From the NCBI GenBank assembly GCA_934230115.1, contig CAKQEI010000012.1, positions 1 to 40,529 on the forward strand: a stretch of 40,529 nucleotides of DNA, in the 5' to 3' direction. Position 1 is the stretch's first letter, and each line of letters opens with the position of its first letter. The stretch comes from an uncultured Prevotella sp. (GTDB taxonomy: Bacteria; Bacteroidota; Bacteroidia; Bacteroidales; Bacteroidaceae). Under the pieces are notes generated by a model. It saw only the letters and a program-made list of their open reading frames with translations. It searched no databases and had not been told where the DNA came from. This document shows, piece by piece, positions 22,183 to 31,080 of the stretch. The position numbers and the translations under genes are program-made.

Positions 22183-22222
22183 AAAGAGGAATATCGCAAA
22201 AAAAAGCGGTGTTCCTCTTTTT
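22183..22222 (+). terminator. Terminator after tRNA-Val
   Basis: AAAGAGGAA (22183-22191) pairs perfectly with TTCCTCTTT (22212-22220), with a smaller CGC/GCG pairing inside the loop, and T residues follow. Confidence 0.8.
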
Positions 22223-22260
22223 GCGTATATGCTCGGTATGAGCCATGACCCCATTATCTG

Positions 22261-22293
22261 TAGGAAGTTGAGCCATGCTCGCCCAACCTCCTA
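22261..22293 (-). terminator. Hairpin just after recG
   Basis: On the minus strand a 13-bp stem (22281-22293 with 22261-22273) forms with two G-U pairs; on the plus strand these would be A-C mismatches, so the minus-strand RNA is favoured. It begins 8 bases after the recG stop. No T tract follows. Confidence 0.5.
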
Positions 22294-22301
22294 TAAAACC
22301 A

Positions 22302-24398
22302 TTACGATATAGCCGCCCAGTTAATATTAGTATCTCTCAGTTCTCTCAATCTTCGCCATAGCAAGGCGTATTCATTGGATGAGCAAGTAGGGTCGGTGTC
22401 TATTATTTTTTGTGCCTCTTGTCGTGCGAGAGCCACAAGTTGTCCGTCGCGTGCTATGTCGGCAATCTTCAGGTCGAAGGCGATGCCGCTCTGCTGTGTG
22501 CCCTCAAGGTCGCCAGGTCCTCGTAGCTTAAGGTCGGCCTCGGCAATGCGGAAACCGTCGTTGGTGTCGCACATGATGTCGATGCGCTTGCGAGTGATGT
22601 CCGACAGCTTGTAGGTGGTCACGAGGATGCAGTAGCTCTGTTCGGCACCCCTGCCCACACGTCCGCGTAGCTGGTGAAGCTGTGACAGACCGAAGCGTTG
22701 GGCATCGAGAATAACCATCACCGAAGCGTTGGGCACATTCACACCCACCTCAATCACTGTTGTGGCAACAAGAATCTGAGTCTCGCCACTCACAAACTTC
22801 TGCATCTCCGCGTCCTTCTCGGCAGGTTTCATCTTGCCGTGTACACGGCTGATGTGGAACTCCGGGAAAATATCGCATAGGGCAGCAAAACCGTCCTCAA
22901 GATTCTTAAGGTCGCTCTTCTCGCTTTCGGTAATAAGCGGGTATACCACGTATACTTGTCGTCCGAGCCGTATCTGCTGTCGGATGCCGTTGTAGAGCGA
23001 CATCATCTGATTGTCGTAGCGATGTATTGTCTGCACGGGTTTGCGTCCGGGTGGCAGTTCGTCGATAACGCTCACGTCGAGGTCGCCATAGATAGTCATT
23101 GCGAGGGTGCGTGGAATAGGTGTGGCTGTCATTACAAGAATGTGTGGAGGGTTCTCGCTTTTAGCCCATAGGCGCGCTCGCTGAGCCACCCCGAAGCGGT
23201 GCTGCTCGTCGATGACGGCAATGCCGAGCCGCTGGAAGCGCACCTGGTCTTCGAGAATGGCATGAGTGCCAACAAGAATCTTCACTTCGCCTGCGAGCAG
23301 GGCATTGAGCACCTCCTTGCGCCTCTTGCCCTTAACCATGCCCGTGAGAAGTTCCACTCTTATGTCCATGCCGTGAAGAAACTCTTTGATGGTGGTGAGA
23401 TGCTGTTCGGCAAGGATTTCTGTGGGAGCCATGATGCATGCCTGGAACCCGTTGCCAAGAGCTATGAGCATGGTCATGAGGGCCACAAGAGTCTTGCCGC
23501 TGCCCACGTCGCCTTGCAGCAGACGGTTCATTTGTCGTCCGGAGCACATGTCGTCGCGAATCTCGTGCATCACCCGTTTCTGTGCTCCGGTAAGCTCAAA
23601 TTTAAGGTTCTCGGAGTAGAAGCGGTTGAAGTCGGATCCTACGCGGTTGAATATGTATCCGCGGTATTTGCGGCGGTGATCGCTGGCGTAGCGCAGTATG
23701 TTGAGTTGCACGTAGAAGAGTTCCTCAAACTTGAGTCTCTCGCGGGCCTTCTGCATCTCAACGGCATTTTTTGGATAGTGAATGCAGCGCATGGCTGTGT
23801 CGCGCGAAACAAGGTGTAGTCGGCGCACAATGAAGTCGGGCAGAGTCTCGGGCAGCGGGTCCTTGAGTTTCAGCAGCATCGCCTTGACAATCTTCTCCAC
23901 TGAGCGCGATGTCACTCCACGCTTCTTCATGAGTTCGGTAGTGGAGTAGTATGGCTGCATTCCCATTTCGGAGAGTTGCAAGTCTTGTGCGCGGTCGATG
24001 TCGGGATGCGAGAACTGGAACCTACCGTTGTAGACTGTTGGCCGTCCGAAGACAATGTAGTCTTCGTTCACCTTATAATTCTTGTAGACGTATTGTGCGC
24101 CCGAGAACCACACGAGGTCAACCACACCTCGTCCGTCGCTGAAATGTGCCACCACACGCTTCTTGCGTGGCGACATCTCAAACTCCTCGAAAGACAGTAT
24201 CTTGCCCCTTATTTGCACGAAGGGCATGTCGCCCGTCAGCTCGTGAATGGCATAGATGCGGCTCCTGTCCACATATTTATATGGATAGTTCTCCAGGAGG
24301 TCGCCCCATGTGTGGATGTCCAGTTCCTTGTTGAAGATATCCTTGCGGTTGGGGCCTACACCGGGCAGATACATTATGTCTTGCGAGAGTATGTCCAT
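22302..24398 (-). CDS. recG: ATP-dependent DNA helicase RecG
   Basis: RecG (698 residues) remodels stalled replication forks and branch-migrates Holliday junctions. The N-terminal wedge/OB domain is followed by helicase motifs: Walker A GDVGSGKT (296-303), DEQH box IDEQHRFG (396-403), motif III MTATPIPRTLAM, motif V TTVIEVGVNVPNASVMVI and motif VI QLHQLRGRVGRG. The C-terminal RecG-specific segment (RIAEADLKLRGPGDLEGTQQSG) is complete. It follows ispD by 9 bases and ends the DJ-1/ispD/recG minus-strand operon. Confidence 0.98.
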   Translation of the reverse strand: MDILSQDIMYLPGVGPNRKDIFNKELDIHTWGDLLENYPYKYVDRSRIYAIHELTGDMPFVQIRGKILSFEEFEMSPRKKRVVAHFSDGRGVVDLVWFSGAQYVYKNYKVNEDYIVFGRPTVYNGRFQFSHPDIDRAQDLQLSEMGMQPYYSTTELMKKRGVTSRSVEKIVKAMLLKLKDPLPETLPDFIVRRLHLVSRDTAMRCIHYPKNAVEMQKARERLKFEELFYVQLNILRYASDHRRKYRGYIFNRVGSDFNRFYSENLKFELTGAQKRVMHEIRDDMCSGRQMNRLLQGDVGSGKTLVALMTMLIALGNGFQACIMAPTEILAEQHLTTIKEFLHGMDIRVELLTGMVKGKRRKEVLNALLAGEVKILVGTHAILEDQVRFQRLGIAVIDEQHRFGVAQRARLWAKSENPPHILVMTATPIPRTLAMTIYGDLDVSVIDELPPGRKPVQTIHRYDNQMMSLYNGIRQQIRLGRQVYVVYPLITESEKSDLKNLEDGFAALCDIFPEFHISRVHGKMKPAEKDAEMQKFVSGETQILVATTVIEVGVNVPNASVMVILDAQRFGLSQLHQLRGRVGRGAEQSYCILVTTYKLSDITRKRIDIMCDTNDGFRIAEADLKLRGPGDLEGTQQSGIAFDLKIADIARDGQLVALARQEAQKIIDTDPTCSSNEYALLWRRLRELRDTNINWAAIS

Positions 24399-24407
24399 GA
24401 TGAGTTT

Positions 24408-25079
24408 TTAGTTCTTCTTGATGAGTGCTTCGGCTACAACGAGGTCGAACGGCGTGGTGAGCTTAATGTTCTCGCGGTTGCCGTCGACCATAGTAACTTT
24501 GTGTCCTAATGCCTCCACCACCGAAGCGTCGTCGGTGAAGTTGTCGGAGTAGGGTTGCTTGAAAGCCTGCTTCAGTAATTGTGCGTCGAAGGTCTGTGGT
24601 GTCTGCACTGTGCGGTAGTCGTTGCGTTGCACGTTGTAGCCACCATCGTCAGTCACGCGGCGCAGGGTATCTGTTACTGGCAGCACAGGCAGAGCCGCAC
24701 CAAACTGACGTGCTGCCTCGAAGCATCGAGCTATCGTCTCCTCGGATACGAAGGGGCGCACACCGTCGTGAATGCCAATAACGCCCGTGGCATCGTCGGG
24801 CACGGCAGCCACTCCGTTCTGCGATGAGTGGAAACGGGTCTGTCCGCCGTCCACAACGGTATGCTCAATGGTGAAGTTGTGCTTTTGGCAGATTTGTCGC
24901 CAGTAGTCCTGCTGCTCATGTGGCAGCACAAGTATAATCTTCAGCTCATCGCTGTAGGCTCGAAATCGCTCAATGGTGTGCATGAGCACCGGCTTGCCGT
25001 GCAATGGCATAAACTGCTTGGGCAGGTCGCCTCCCATGCGCAGTCCTTTGCCGCCAGCCACAATAATAATGTAGTCCAT
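24408..25079 (-). CDS. ispD: 2-C-methyl-D-erythritol 4-phosphate cytidylyltransferase
   Basis: IspD (223 residues) makes CDP-ME from MEP and CTP, the step after Dxr. The start [16 protein letters not shown] gives the CTP-binding GxGxRM loop at residues 9-16, with PKQF after it. Later segments ([35 protein letters not shown]) are characteristic. An in-frame ATG eight codons upstream is possible but adds residues before the first strand, so 25079 was chosen. It is cotranscribed with recG. Confidence 0.97.
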   Translation of the reverse strand: MDYIIIVAGGKGLRMGGDLPKQFMPLHGKPVLMHTIERFRAYSDELKIILVLPHEQQDYWRQICQKHNFTIEHTVVDGGQTRFHSSQNGVAAVPDDATGVIGIHDGVRPFVSEETIARCFEAARQFGAALPVLPVTDTLRRVTDDGGYNVQRNDYRTVQTPQTFDAQLLKQAFKQPYSDNFTDDASVVEALGHKVTMVDGNRENIKLTTPFDLVVAEALIKKN

Positions 25080-25114
25080 AGTCGTAAGTCTTAAAATCGA
25101 CAATATTCAAATTG

Positions 25115-25666
25115 TCAATCGTTATACATCATTCCCTTCTTCATCTCTCTCACCACTCTCTCGCCCTTGAGCAGAGTGAGCAGGGCATAGGCGTAGTCGA
25201 ATGTTGCGCCAGGGCCTTTGCCCGTGATGATGTTGCCGTCGATAGTGAACTTTGCGGCGGTGTATCCCGCGCCATCAAGCTCTCCCTCGAATCCAGGATA
25301 GCAAGTGGCCTTGCGTCCTTGTAGCAGTCCAAGATGTCCAAGCACCATAGGTCCGGCACAAATGGCACCTATAAGCTTGTTCTGTTCAGCCTGCTTGAGC
25401 AATGCCTGACGCACACCCTCGTGCTCGTCGATGTTCTTTGCACCCGGCATTCCGCCTGGGATAAGCAACAGGTCGGCGTCGGCTAAGTTGGCCTCGCTGA
25501 ACATCATATCAGCCTTAATCTGCACACCGTGAGCCGACTCCACCATGAGCGAGTCGCCGATGCTTACTGTCTTAATCTCGATACCACCGCGACGCAGAAT
25601 GTCGACCGGAGCCAACGCCTCGATATCCTCGAATCCGTTGGCAAGAAATTCGTATGCTTTTGCCAT
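25115..25666 (-). CDS. DJ-1/PfpI family protein
   Basis: This is a 183-residue protein from the internal ATG at 25666. It begins MAKAYEFLANGFEDIEAL, the usual first strand of DJ-1-type proteins. The nucleophile-elbow cysteine is C103 in GAICAGP, and E13 matches the conserved glutamate that tunes it. The frame stays open upstream to an ATG at 25795, adding 43 charged residues (start MARFYSLKKRDQDDDK) not expected in this fold. Family members act in oxidative-stress or carbonyl chemistry, or as glutamine-amidotransferase-like hydrolases; the substrate is unknown. It is the first gene of the minus-strand operon with ispD and recG. Confidence 0.9.
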   Translation of the reverse strand: MAKAYEFLANGFEDIEALAPVDILRRGGIEIKTVSIGDSLMVESAHGVQIKADMMFSEANLADADLLLIPGGMPGAKNIDEHEGVRQALLKQAEQNKLIGAICAGPMVLGHLGLLQGRKATCYPGFEGELDGAGYTAAKFTIDGNIITGKGPGATFDYAYALLTLLKGERVVREMKKGMMYND

Positions 25667-25825
25667 GTTGTGAATGTTTATGGTTTGTTTTTCTTTTTCG
25701 TTTACTTTTTCTCTTACCTCTCTGAGCACGCCAAACGGGTCGGCTATCTTATCGTCGTCCTGGTCGCGCTTTTTGAGCGAATAAAATCGTGCCATATAAT
25801 TTTGTCGTTTTATTAATCACTATTG

Positions 25826-25833
25826 CAAACTTA
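25826..25833 (-). promoter_or_regulatory. -7 element for the DJ-1/ispD/recG operon
   Basis: On the minus strand it reads TAAGTTTG. It lies about 30 bases upstream of the ATG at 25795, so the 43-codon extension of the DJ-1 gene is transcribed. No clean -33 TTTG is seen. Confidence 0.6.
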
Positions 25834-25888
25834 CGCATTTTTTTTGAAATATCATTAGGTTTGTTACGTATAATTGTTTCTTGTCATG

Positions 25889-25919
25889 TTTGATGTATGC
25901 AATAAATTACGTAATTTTG
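25889..25919 (+). promoter_or_regulatory. nadK promoter
   Basis: TTTG (25889-25892), 19 bases, then TAATTTTG (25912-25919), a full consensus match. Predicted start near 25926, about 50 bases before the nadK ATG. Confidence 0.85.
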
Positions 25920-25974
25920 TGGACAATAAGTTTTTTAGACATTAATAATTAAATGTAAATGATATTATAAAGTG

Positions 25975-26859
25975 ATGACAAACAAGCATCTTACATTCGC
26001 CATATTCGGCAATTCCTTCCAACCCCGCAAATCCCACTCGCTCCTGCGCGTGCTTGCATTTCTGCGCGAGCATGGAGCGAAGGCAATATTCGACCGTCCA
26101 TTCTACGACTTCCTCACCGAAGAGCAGAGTGTAGACCTTGGTGAGGTGGGCACGTTCGAGGGTGACGATTTCGACGCCGACTATGTGGTGTCGATGGGTG
26201 GCGACGGCACTTTCCTAAAGTCGGCTGTGCGTGTGGGCTGCAAGCAGATACCGCTTATTGGTGTGAATATGGGAAGGCTCGGCTTTCTTGCCGATGTGCT
26301 TCCGGGGGAGGTAGAGACGGCCCTTCAAGCTGTGTTCGACGGCAACTACCAAATAGAGGAACATACAGCCATACAGATAACCACAGAGGGTGGCGACTTC
26401 GATGGTTGCCATTATGCTCTCAACGATATTGCTGTGCTCAAGCGCGATGTGGCATCGATGATAGGCATCGACACGCGCATCGACGACAGTTTCCTCGTGA
26501 CGTATCAGGCCGACGGACTTATTGTCTCCACTCCCACTGGTTCCACGGCCTATTCGCTCTCCAATGGCGGTCCTATCATCGTGCCACAGACACGCACGCT
26601 CTGCCTTACGCCGGTGGCTCCGCACAGTCTGAACATTCGCCCCATTGTAATCAGCGATTCCAGCCGTATAAGACTCGAAGTGGAGTCGCGCTCCCATAAC
26701 TATCTTGTGGCTGTGGATGGTCGCAGCTACACCATGCACGAGGGGTCGTCGGTGACGATAAGCCGCGCTCCGTTTGTGTCGCGCATAGTGAAGCCTAATG
26801 GCCGCCGCTACTTCTCGTCGCTGAGGGAGAAAATGATGTGGGGAGCCGACAAGAGATAA
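25975..26859 (+). CDS. nadK: NAD kinase
   Basis: NadK (294 residues) phosphorylates NAD to NADP. The catalytic GGDGT motif is at 75-79 (Asp 77). The ALNDIAVLKRD segment and the glycine-rich SNGGPI region after GLIVSTPTGSTAYSL match the family. The ATG at 25975 is preferred over an in-frame GTG just upstream. It has its own promoter, divergent from the DJ-1 operon. The ABC exporter gene begins 67 bases downstream. Confidence 0.97.
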   Translation: MTNKHLTFAIFGNSFQPRKSHSLLRVLAFLREHGAKAIFDRPFYDFLTEEQSVDLGEVGTFEGDDFDADYVVSMGGDGTFLKSAVRVGCKQIPLIGVNMGRLGFLADVLPGEVETALQAVFDGNYQIEEHTAIQITTEGGDFDGCHYALNDIAVLKRDVASMIGIDTRIDDSFLVTYQADGLIVSTPTGSTAYSLSNGGPIIVPQTRTLCLTPVAPHSLNIRPIVISDSSRIRLEVESRSHNYLVAVDGRSYTMHEGSSVTISRAPFVSRIVKPNGRRYFSSLREKMMWGADKR

Positions 26860-26926
26860 TTGACGATTTTTATTAAACAATGGTAATTGCTGTAATCAAT
26901 AATCCATTTTAAATTATCAGTTAAAT

Positions 26927-28582
26927 ATGAAGTTCCTGAATATTCCCAATACAAAATATCCAGCCCGCCGCATTCTCGTTTGGTTGTGGCTCCGTTGGAG
27001 TGGCAACCGTCTGCAGGCTATCCTCAACGCCTTGATTGGCATTGCGGATGTAGTGTTGAGTCTTGCTCAGGTGTGGGCTGTCAAGCACGCTATTGATGTG
27101 GCATCAGGCAGCGAGCATGGCTCCATATATTTGGCGGTGGGAGTGATGGCGGCATTGATATTGTGCAGCTTTGCCATAAATATAGCAGGAGTATGGGTGC
27201 GCAATATTCTTGGTGTACGCGCTCAGAACCTCATGCAGCAACAGATGCTCGAAAGGATATTGCAGTCGCAGTGGCACAATCGTTCACACCATCATTCGGG
27301 CGACATACTCAACCGACTGGAGTTTGACGTGTCCACCGTCGTGACATTTCTTACAGAGACCCTACCGAGCACTCTTTCTGTTGTGATGATGTTTGTAGGT
27401 GCATTCTTCTGCTTGTTCTCTATGGACCGTATGCTTGCTGTGGTGCTTGTGGCAATCATACCGCTGTTTCTTGCTGTGAGTAAGATTTATATGAACCAAA
27501 TGCGTAGGCTCACGCGACTCGTGCGCGACTCCGACAGCCGTGTGCAGTCGGCAATGCAGGAGACGGTGCAGCACCGTATGGTGATAAAGACTCTTGAGGC
27601 ATGTGGCGACATGGTGGAGAGGTTGGAGCATACCCAGGCACAGTTGCGCAAGAATGTGGTAAGACGTACATCGTTCTCGGTGTTCTCCAATTTTATCCTC
27701 AACTTCGGCTTTGCCCTTGGCTATCTTATAGCCTTTCTTTGGGCTGCTATAAGAATGTCGGCAGGCACACTCACGTTTGGTGGCATGACAGCCTTCCTGC
27801 AGTTGGTTAACAAGATACAGACTCCAGCCCGTAGTCTTACCAAACTTGCTCCAGCCTTCGTAGGAGTGTTCACCGCTGCCGAACGACTCATGGAGCTTGA
27901 GGAGGAGCCTATAGAGGAACAGGGAGAGCCTATTCGGCTTGCTGCTCCTTGCGGACTCCGCATCAACGACATTAGCTATCGCTATGAGGATGGCACACGC
28001 GACGTGATATCACATCTCTCATTCGACTTCCGCCCCGGTTCTTGCACAGCGATTCTTGGTGAGACGGGAGCCGGCAAGACCACGCTTGTGCGAATGCTAC
28101 TCGCACTAATGAGTCCGCAGCAGGGCAACATAACCATTTATAATGCAGAGGAGGAACTAAGGTTGTCGCCATTGATGCGCTGCAACTTTGTGTATGTGCC
28201 TCAGGGCAACACGCTCATGAGCGGCACCATACGCGACAACTTGCGACTTGGTAAGCGCGACGCAACCGAGGAGGAAATGCGCGAAGCCTTGAGCAAGAGT
28301 TGTGCTGATTTTGTGCTCACTATGCCCAATGGTCTCGACACTCGCTGTGGAGAGCAGGGTGGGGGATTGTCCGAAGGTCAGGCTCAGCGCATAGCCATAG
28401 CGCGTGCATTGTTGCGCAATCGACAGATAATGGTGTTTGATGAGGCTACGTCGGCTCTTGATGGAGAGACGGAGTGCCGCTTGCTGCGCAACATCCTCGC
28501 CGACAACAAGCACACCGTGATATTCATAACCCATAGGCCTGCAGTGTTGGAGTATTGCACGGAGAGGCTGATGCTTGGATAA
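26927..28582 (+). CDS. ABC exporter, fused permease and ATPase
   Basis: This 551-residue type-I half-transporter is expected to work as a homodimer. The membrane domain spans about residues 20-320, with hydrophobic helices near 33-52, 68-92, 150-185 and 250-285. The ATPase domain has Walker A GETGAGKTT (378-386), Q-loop YVPQGN, signature LSEGQ (481-485), Walker B IMVFDEATSALD and H-loop ITHR. The substrate cannot be told; such exporters move lipids, peptides or drugs. It may be cotranscribed with nadK. A strong hairpin separates it from the convergent M23 gene. Confidence 0.93.
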   Translation: MKFLNIPNTKYPARRILVWLWLRWSGNRLQAILNALIGIADVVLSLAQVWAVKHAIDVASGSEHGSIYLAVGVMAALILCSFAINIAGVWVRNILGVRAQNLMQQQMLERILQSQWHNRSHHHSGDILNRLEFDVSTVVTFLTETLPSTLSVVMMFVGAFFCLFSMDRMLAVVLVAIIPLFLAVSKIYMNQMRRLTRLVRDSDSRVQSAMQETVQHRMVIKTLEACGDMVERLEHTQAQLRKNVVRRTSFSVFSNFILNFGFALGYLIAFLWAAIRMSAGTLTFGGMTAFLQLVNKIQTPARSLTKLAPAFVGVFTAAERLMELEEEPIEEQGEPIRLAAPCGLRINDISYRYEDGTRDVISHLSFDFRPGSCTAILGETGAGKTTLVRMLLALMSPQQGNITIYNAEEELRLSPLMRCNFVYVPQGNTLMSGTIRDNLRLGKRDATEEEMREALSKSCADFVLTMPNGLDTRCGEQGGGLSEGQAQRIAIARALLRNRQIMVFDEATSALDGETECRLLRNILADNKHTVIFITHRPAVLEYCTERLMLG

Positions 28583-28605
28583 GTCTGGAATTAGAACATA
28601 AGAAA

Positions 28606-28643
28606 AGCGCCAGAAAGAAACATTCGGTTTCTTGTCTGGCGCT
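28606..28643. terminator. Strong hairpin between convergent genes
   Basis: AGCGCCAGA-A-AGAAAC (28606-28621) pairs with GTTTCTT-G-TCTGGCGCT (28627-28643), a stem of about 15 bp with a single mismatch and a 5-base loop. No long T tract follows on either strand. It sits between the ABC exporter and the M23 gene and probably ends both transcripts. Confidence 0.75.
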
Positions 28644-28678
28644 GGATTCTAATATAATATGGTAAAATTTTTAGTCAA

Positions 28679-29626
28679 TTAAGAGTATCTCAAGATTTGA
28701 CCAGGACGCAAGCGTTTGGTCTTCGAGATATGGTTGAGCTTGCATATCTTGTCAATAGTGACCCCGCGTTTCTTGGCAATAGCGTCAAGAGTCTCGCCCT
28801 TAGCAACCTTGTGGTACTGCACCTGGTCTTTCAATCCCGATGTCATGCGGTCGTTGGTGGCAAAGTCTTCAGCTTTGTTTTCCCTTGCAATGGTCGAGCC
28901 ATCCTGCTTGCCGCGAAGGCGTGTGGCTGTAATCGACTCGCTGTCGTAGGTTGCTTTGTTGAAGGCATAATAGTCGCCCGTAACATCCTGCTCGCGGAAG
29001 TCGAACATCAATGCAGGGTTTAGAGCCACACCGCAAAGGCGGGTCTCGAAGTGGAGGTGTGAACCGGTGCTTCGTCCGGTGTTGCCTCCCAAGCCGATAA
29101 CTTCGCCTGCGCGTACTTCCTGATTTTCCTTGACAAGCTGCTTTGAGAGGTGACCGTAGATGGTCTCAAGTCCGTTGTTGTGACGAATTACAATATACTT
29201 GCCATAGCCGCCACCTTCGTAGCGCACAATACGCACTTTGCCCGAGAAGGCAGAGCGGATAGTGTCGCCTATGTACACCTTGATGTCCAATCCCTTGTGC
29301 TGACCTCCCCAACGTGAGCCGAAATTACTTGTGATGACACGGCTTGTGGTAGGCATGCAGAAATGGCGTAAGTCGATACGGTAGGTTTCGGGAAGTTTTG
29401 TTGCGCGGTGGGCGTAGCGGTTGTCCCAATTGGCGTAGAGTTCAGAGGCTGGCGACTCCATGTCTTCCTTGATTGTGATGTTGCGGAGCATGATAGTGTC
29501 TACTGCAGCCATTTTGCGGTCTACTGGAGCCTGGCGTGCAAGAAGGTCCTGGCCGTGAACTGGGATTGCTGCTACTGCGAGCAGCGCTGATATAGCAAGT
29601 TTCTTAATTGTCTTTTTTAAATTCAT
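28679..29626 (-). CDS. M23 family metallopeptidase with LysM domain
   Basis: This is a 315-residue secreted protein with a signal peptide (residues 1-25, cleavage near VHG-Q). The M23 (LytM/lysostaphin-type) domain has the zinc ligands H110 and D114 (HKGLD) and H190-L-H192 (SHLHFE), all intact, so it should be an active peptidoglycan endopeptidase. A LysM module at about 269-315 (KGETLDAIAKKRGVTIDKICKLN) would anchor it to peptidoglycan. It is likely periplasmic and involved in cell-wall growth or separation. Transcribed alone from the promoter at 29751-29758. Confidence 0.95.
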   Translation of the reverse strand: MNLKKTIKKLAISALLAVAAIPVHGQDLLARQAPVDRKMAAVDTIMLRNITIKEDMESPASELYANWDNRYAHRATKLPETYRIDLRHFCMPTTSRVITSNFGSRWGGQHKGLDIKVYIGDTIRSAFSGKVRIVRYEGGGYGKYIVIRHNNGLETIYGHLSKQLVKENQEVRAGEVIGLGGNTGRSTGSHLHFETRLCGVALNPALMFDFREQDVTGDYYAFNKATYDSESITATRLRGKQDGSTIARENKAEDFATNDRMTSGLKDQVQYHKVAKGETLDAIAKKRGVTIDKICKLNHISKTKRLRPGQILRYS

Positions 29627-29750
29627 TTGTTAGACTTGTTTTTTTAGACTGGAATGAGTATATCATTCCTTCAAAAGGTGGTCGTTGAACAACAATGTAG
29701 TTCAACATCATTTTTTGTAATGCTGAGATAGCATTTTTGTAATTGCTGTG

Positions 29751-29758
29751 CAAAGGTA
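29751..29758 (-). promoter_or_regulatory. -7 element for the M23 peptidase gene
   Basis: On the minus strand it reads TACCTTTG. An ATTG lies about 22 bases upstream as a poor -33 box. Leader length is about 120 bases. Apart from this and the EamA promoter, the 444-base gap 29627-30070 holds only a small GCACA/TGTGC hairpin near 29883. Confidence 0.65.
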
Positions 29759-30021
29759 CTGAAAATATTGGATATTCTTGCAATATATTGTCGGCGTTAA
29801 CAGTTTTTTGTAACAGTTTTAACAATTCGAAAGTTCTCATTATTAATGATTTATGTCGCAGAGGGTGCATTCACTCATAATTCGCACAGATTTGTGCAAT
29901 GTGTCGAAACCCCTACAAAGAAGTCGTGATAGTACCTTTCGAAAAAAACTTTATGCCGATGATTTAATGCAGATGTAATAATAATAATTGCATTTGTAGT
30001 AGGTAGGCATGTTTTTTTGCT

Positions 30022-30029
30022 TACCTTTG
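30022..30029 (+). promoter_or_regulatory. -7 element for the EamA transporter gene
   Basis: TACCTTTG matches TAnnTTTG and lies 41 bases before the start codon. The nearest TTTG (29993-29996) is 25 bases away, longer than usual. Confidence 0.6.
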
Positions 30030-30070
30030 TGCGGCCAAATTCAACATATTTAAAATAAATAAAAAATTAT

Positions 30071-31012
30071 ATGGATTCAAAACTAAAAGGAACACTATGC
30101 GGCATAGGTGCCGCCTTGTGCTACGGTACAAATCCGCTCGGTGCTACTTATCTCGCACGCGACGGAATCAGCACCAACACCACATTGTTCTATCGTTTCG
30201 CACTTGCCACTCTTATCCTTGGGGTGATGATGGCTGTGCAACGCAAGTCGTTCGCCCTTACAAGGCGCGAGTTTGGATTGCTCGCCATTCTGGGTGTGCT
30301 GATGAGTTCGTCGTCGACGACTCTTTATTTCAGTTTCAACTACATGGATGTAGGTATTGCCTCCACGCTCCTCTTTGTCTATCCTATCATGGTGGCAGTG
30401 CTGATGATGGTGTTGTTCCACGAGAAGCTCACGTTGGTCACCGCCCTTTCCATAGCCCTTGCTCTTGGTGGCATAGCTTTGCTCAATCATACGAGCGACG
30501 GTTCGGCATTGAGCACGCTCGGTGTGGTGCTCGTGATGCTTTCGTCACTGACGTATGCTGTGTACATTGTTGTGGTTAACAAGTCGTCGTTGAGGCTATC
30601 GTCGGTTAAGCTCACGTTCTATGTGTTGTTGTTTGGAGCGTTTACCATTCTCTCCTTCACCTTTGCCACAGGCGAGACAGTGCAGCTGCTCACCACACCA
30701 CGCCAGTGGCTCTTCGCTTTGCAGTTGGCCGTGCTGCCCACTGTTCTCTCGCTTGTGCTCATGGTTGTTGCCGTTCACGACATAGGTTCCACACCTACTG
30801 CCATTATGGGAGCGCTGGAGCCAATCACTGCAGTGGCTATTGGTGTGTTGCTCTTCGGCGAGGACTTCACCATGCGTCTTGCCGTGGGAATAGTGCTCAT
30901 CCTCTTTGGTGTGCTGCTCATCATTGGTGGCAAGGAAGTGTCTCCCCACAAGATAACAATGGTGATAGGACGACTCGGACGCACGCTGATGAAAACATGG
31001 CGATGGAAATGA
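30071..31012 (+). CDS. EamA/DMT family transporter
   Basis: This is a 313-residue integral inner-membrane protein with about ten hydrophobic segments arranged as two EamA repeats (roughly 5-140 and 150-290), the drug/metabolite transporter fold. The first repeat starts KGTLCGIGAALCYGTNPLGATYLARDG; the second ends MGALEPITAVAIGVLLFGE, a typical EamA signature. The C-terminal tail is basic and cytoplasmic. The substrate cannot be inferred; relatives export amino acids or metabolites. The MacB-like operon begins 68 bases downstream with no clear promoter, so cotranscription is possible. Confidence 0.93.
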   Translation: MDSKLKGTLCGIGAALCYGTNPLGATYLARDGISTNTTLFYRFALATLILGVMMAVQRKSFALTRREFGLLAILGVLMSSSSTTLYFSFNYMDVGIASTLLFVYPIMVAVLMMVLFHEKLTLVTALSIALALGGIALLNHTSDGSALSTLGVVLVMLSSLTYAVYIVVVNKSSLRLSSVKLTFYVLLFGAFTILSFTFATGETVQLLTTPRQWLFALQLAVLPTVLSLVLMVVAVHDIGSTPTAIMGALEPITAVAIGVLLFGEDFTMRLAVGIVLILFGVLLIIGGKEVSPHKITMVIGRLGRTLMKTWRWK

Positions 31013-31080
31013 TGCTTAGAATGTAAATTTCACAATATAGAGTGCAACTTTTCAGTGGTTAATAAAGTCAAACGTGTAAT

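Noticed and set aside
29604..29870. 88-codon minus-strand frame upstream of the M23 gene
   Set aside because: It runs through the predicted M23 promoter and overlaps the M23 start. No family resemblance.
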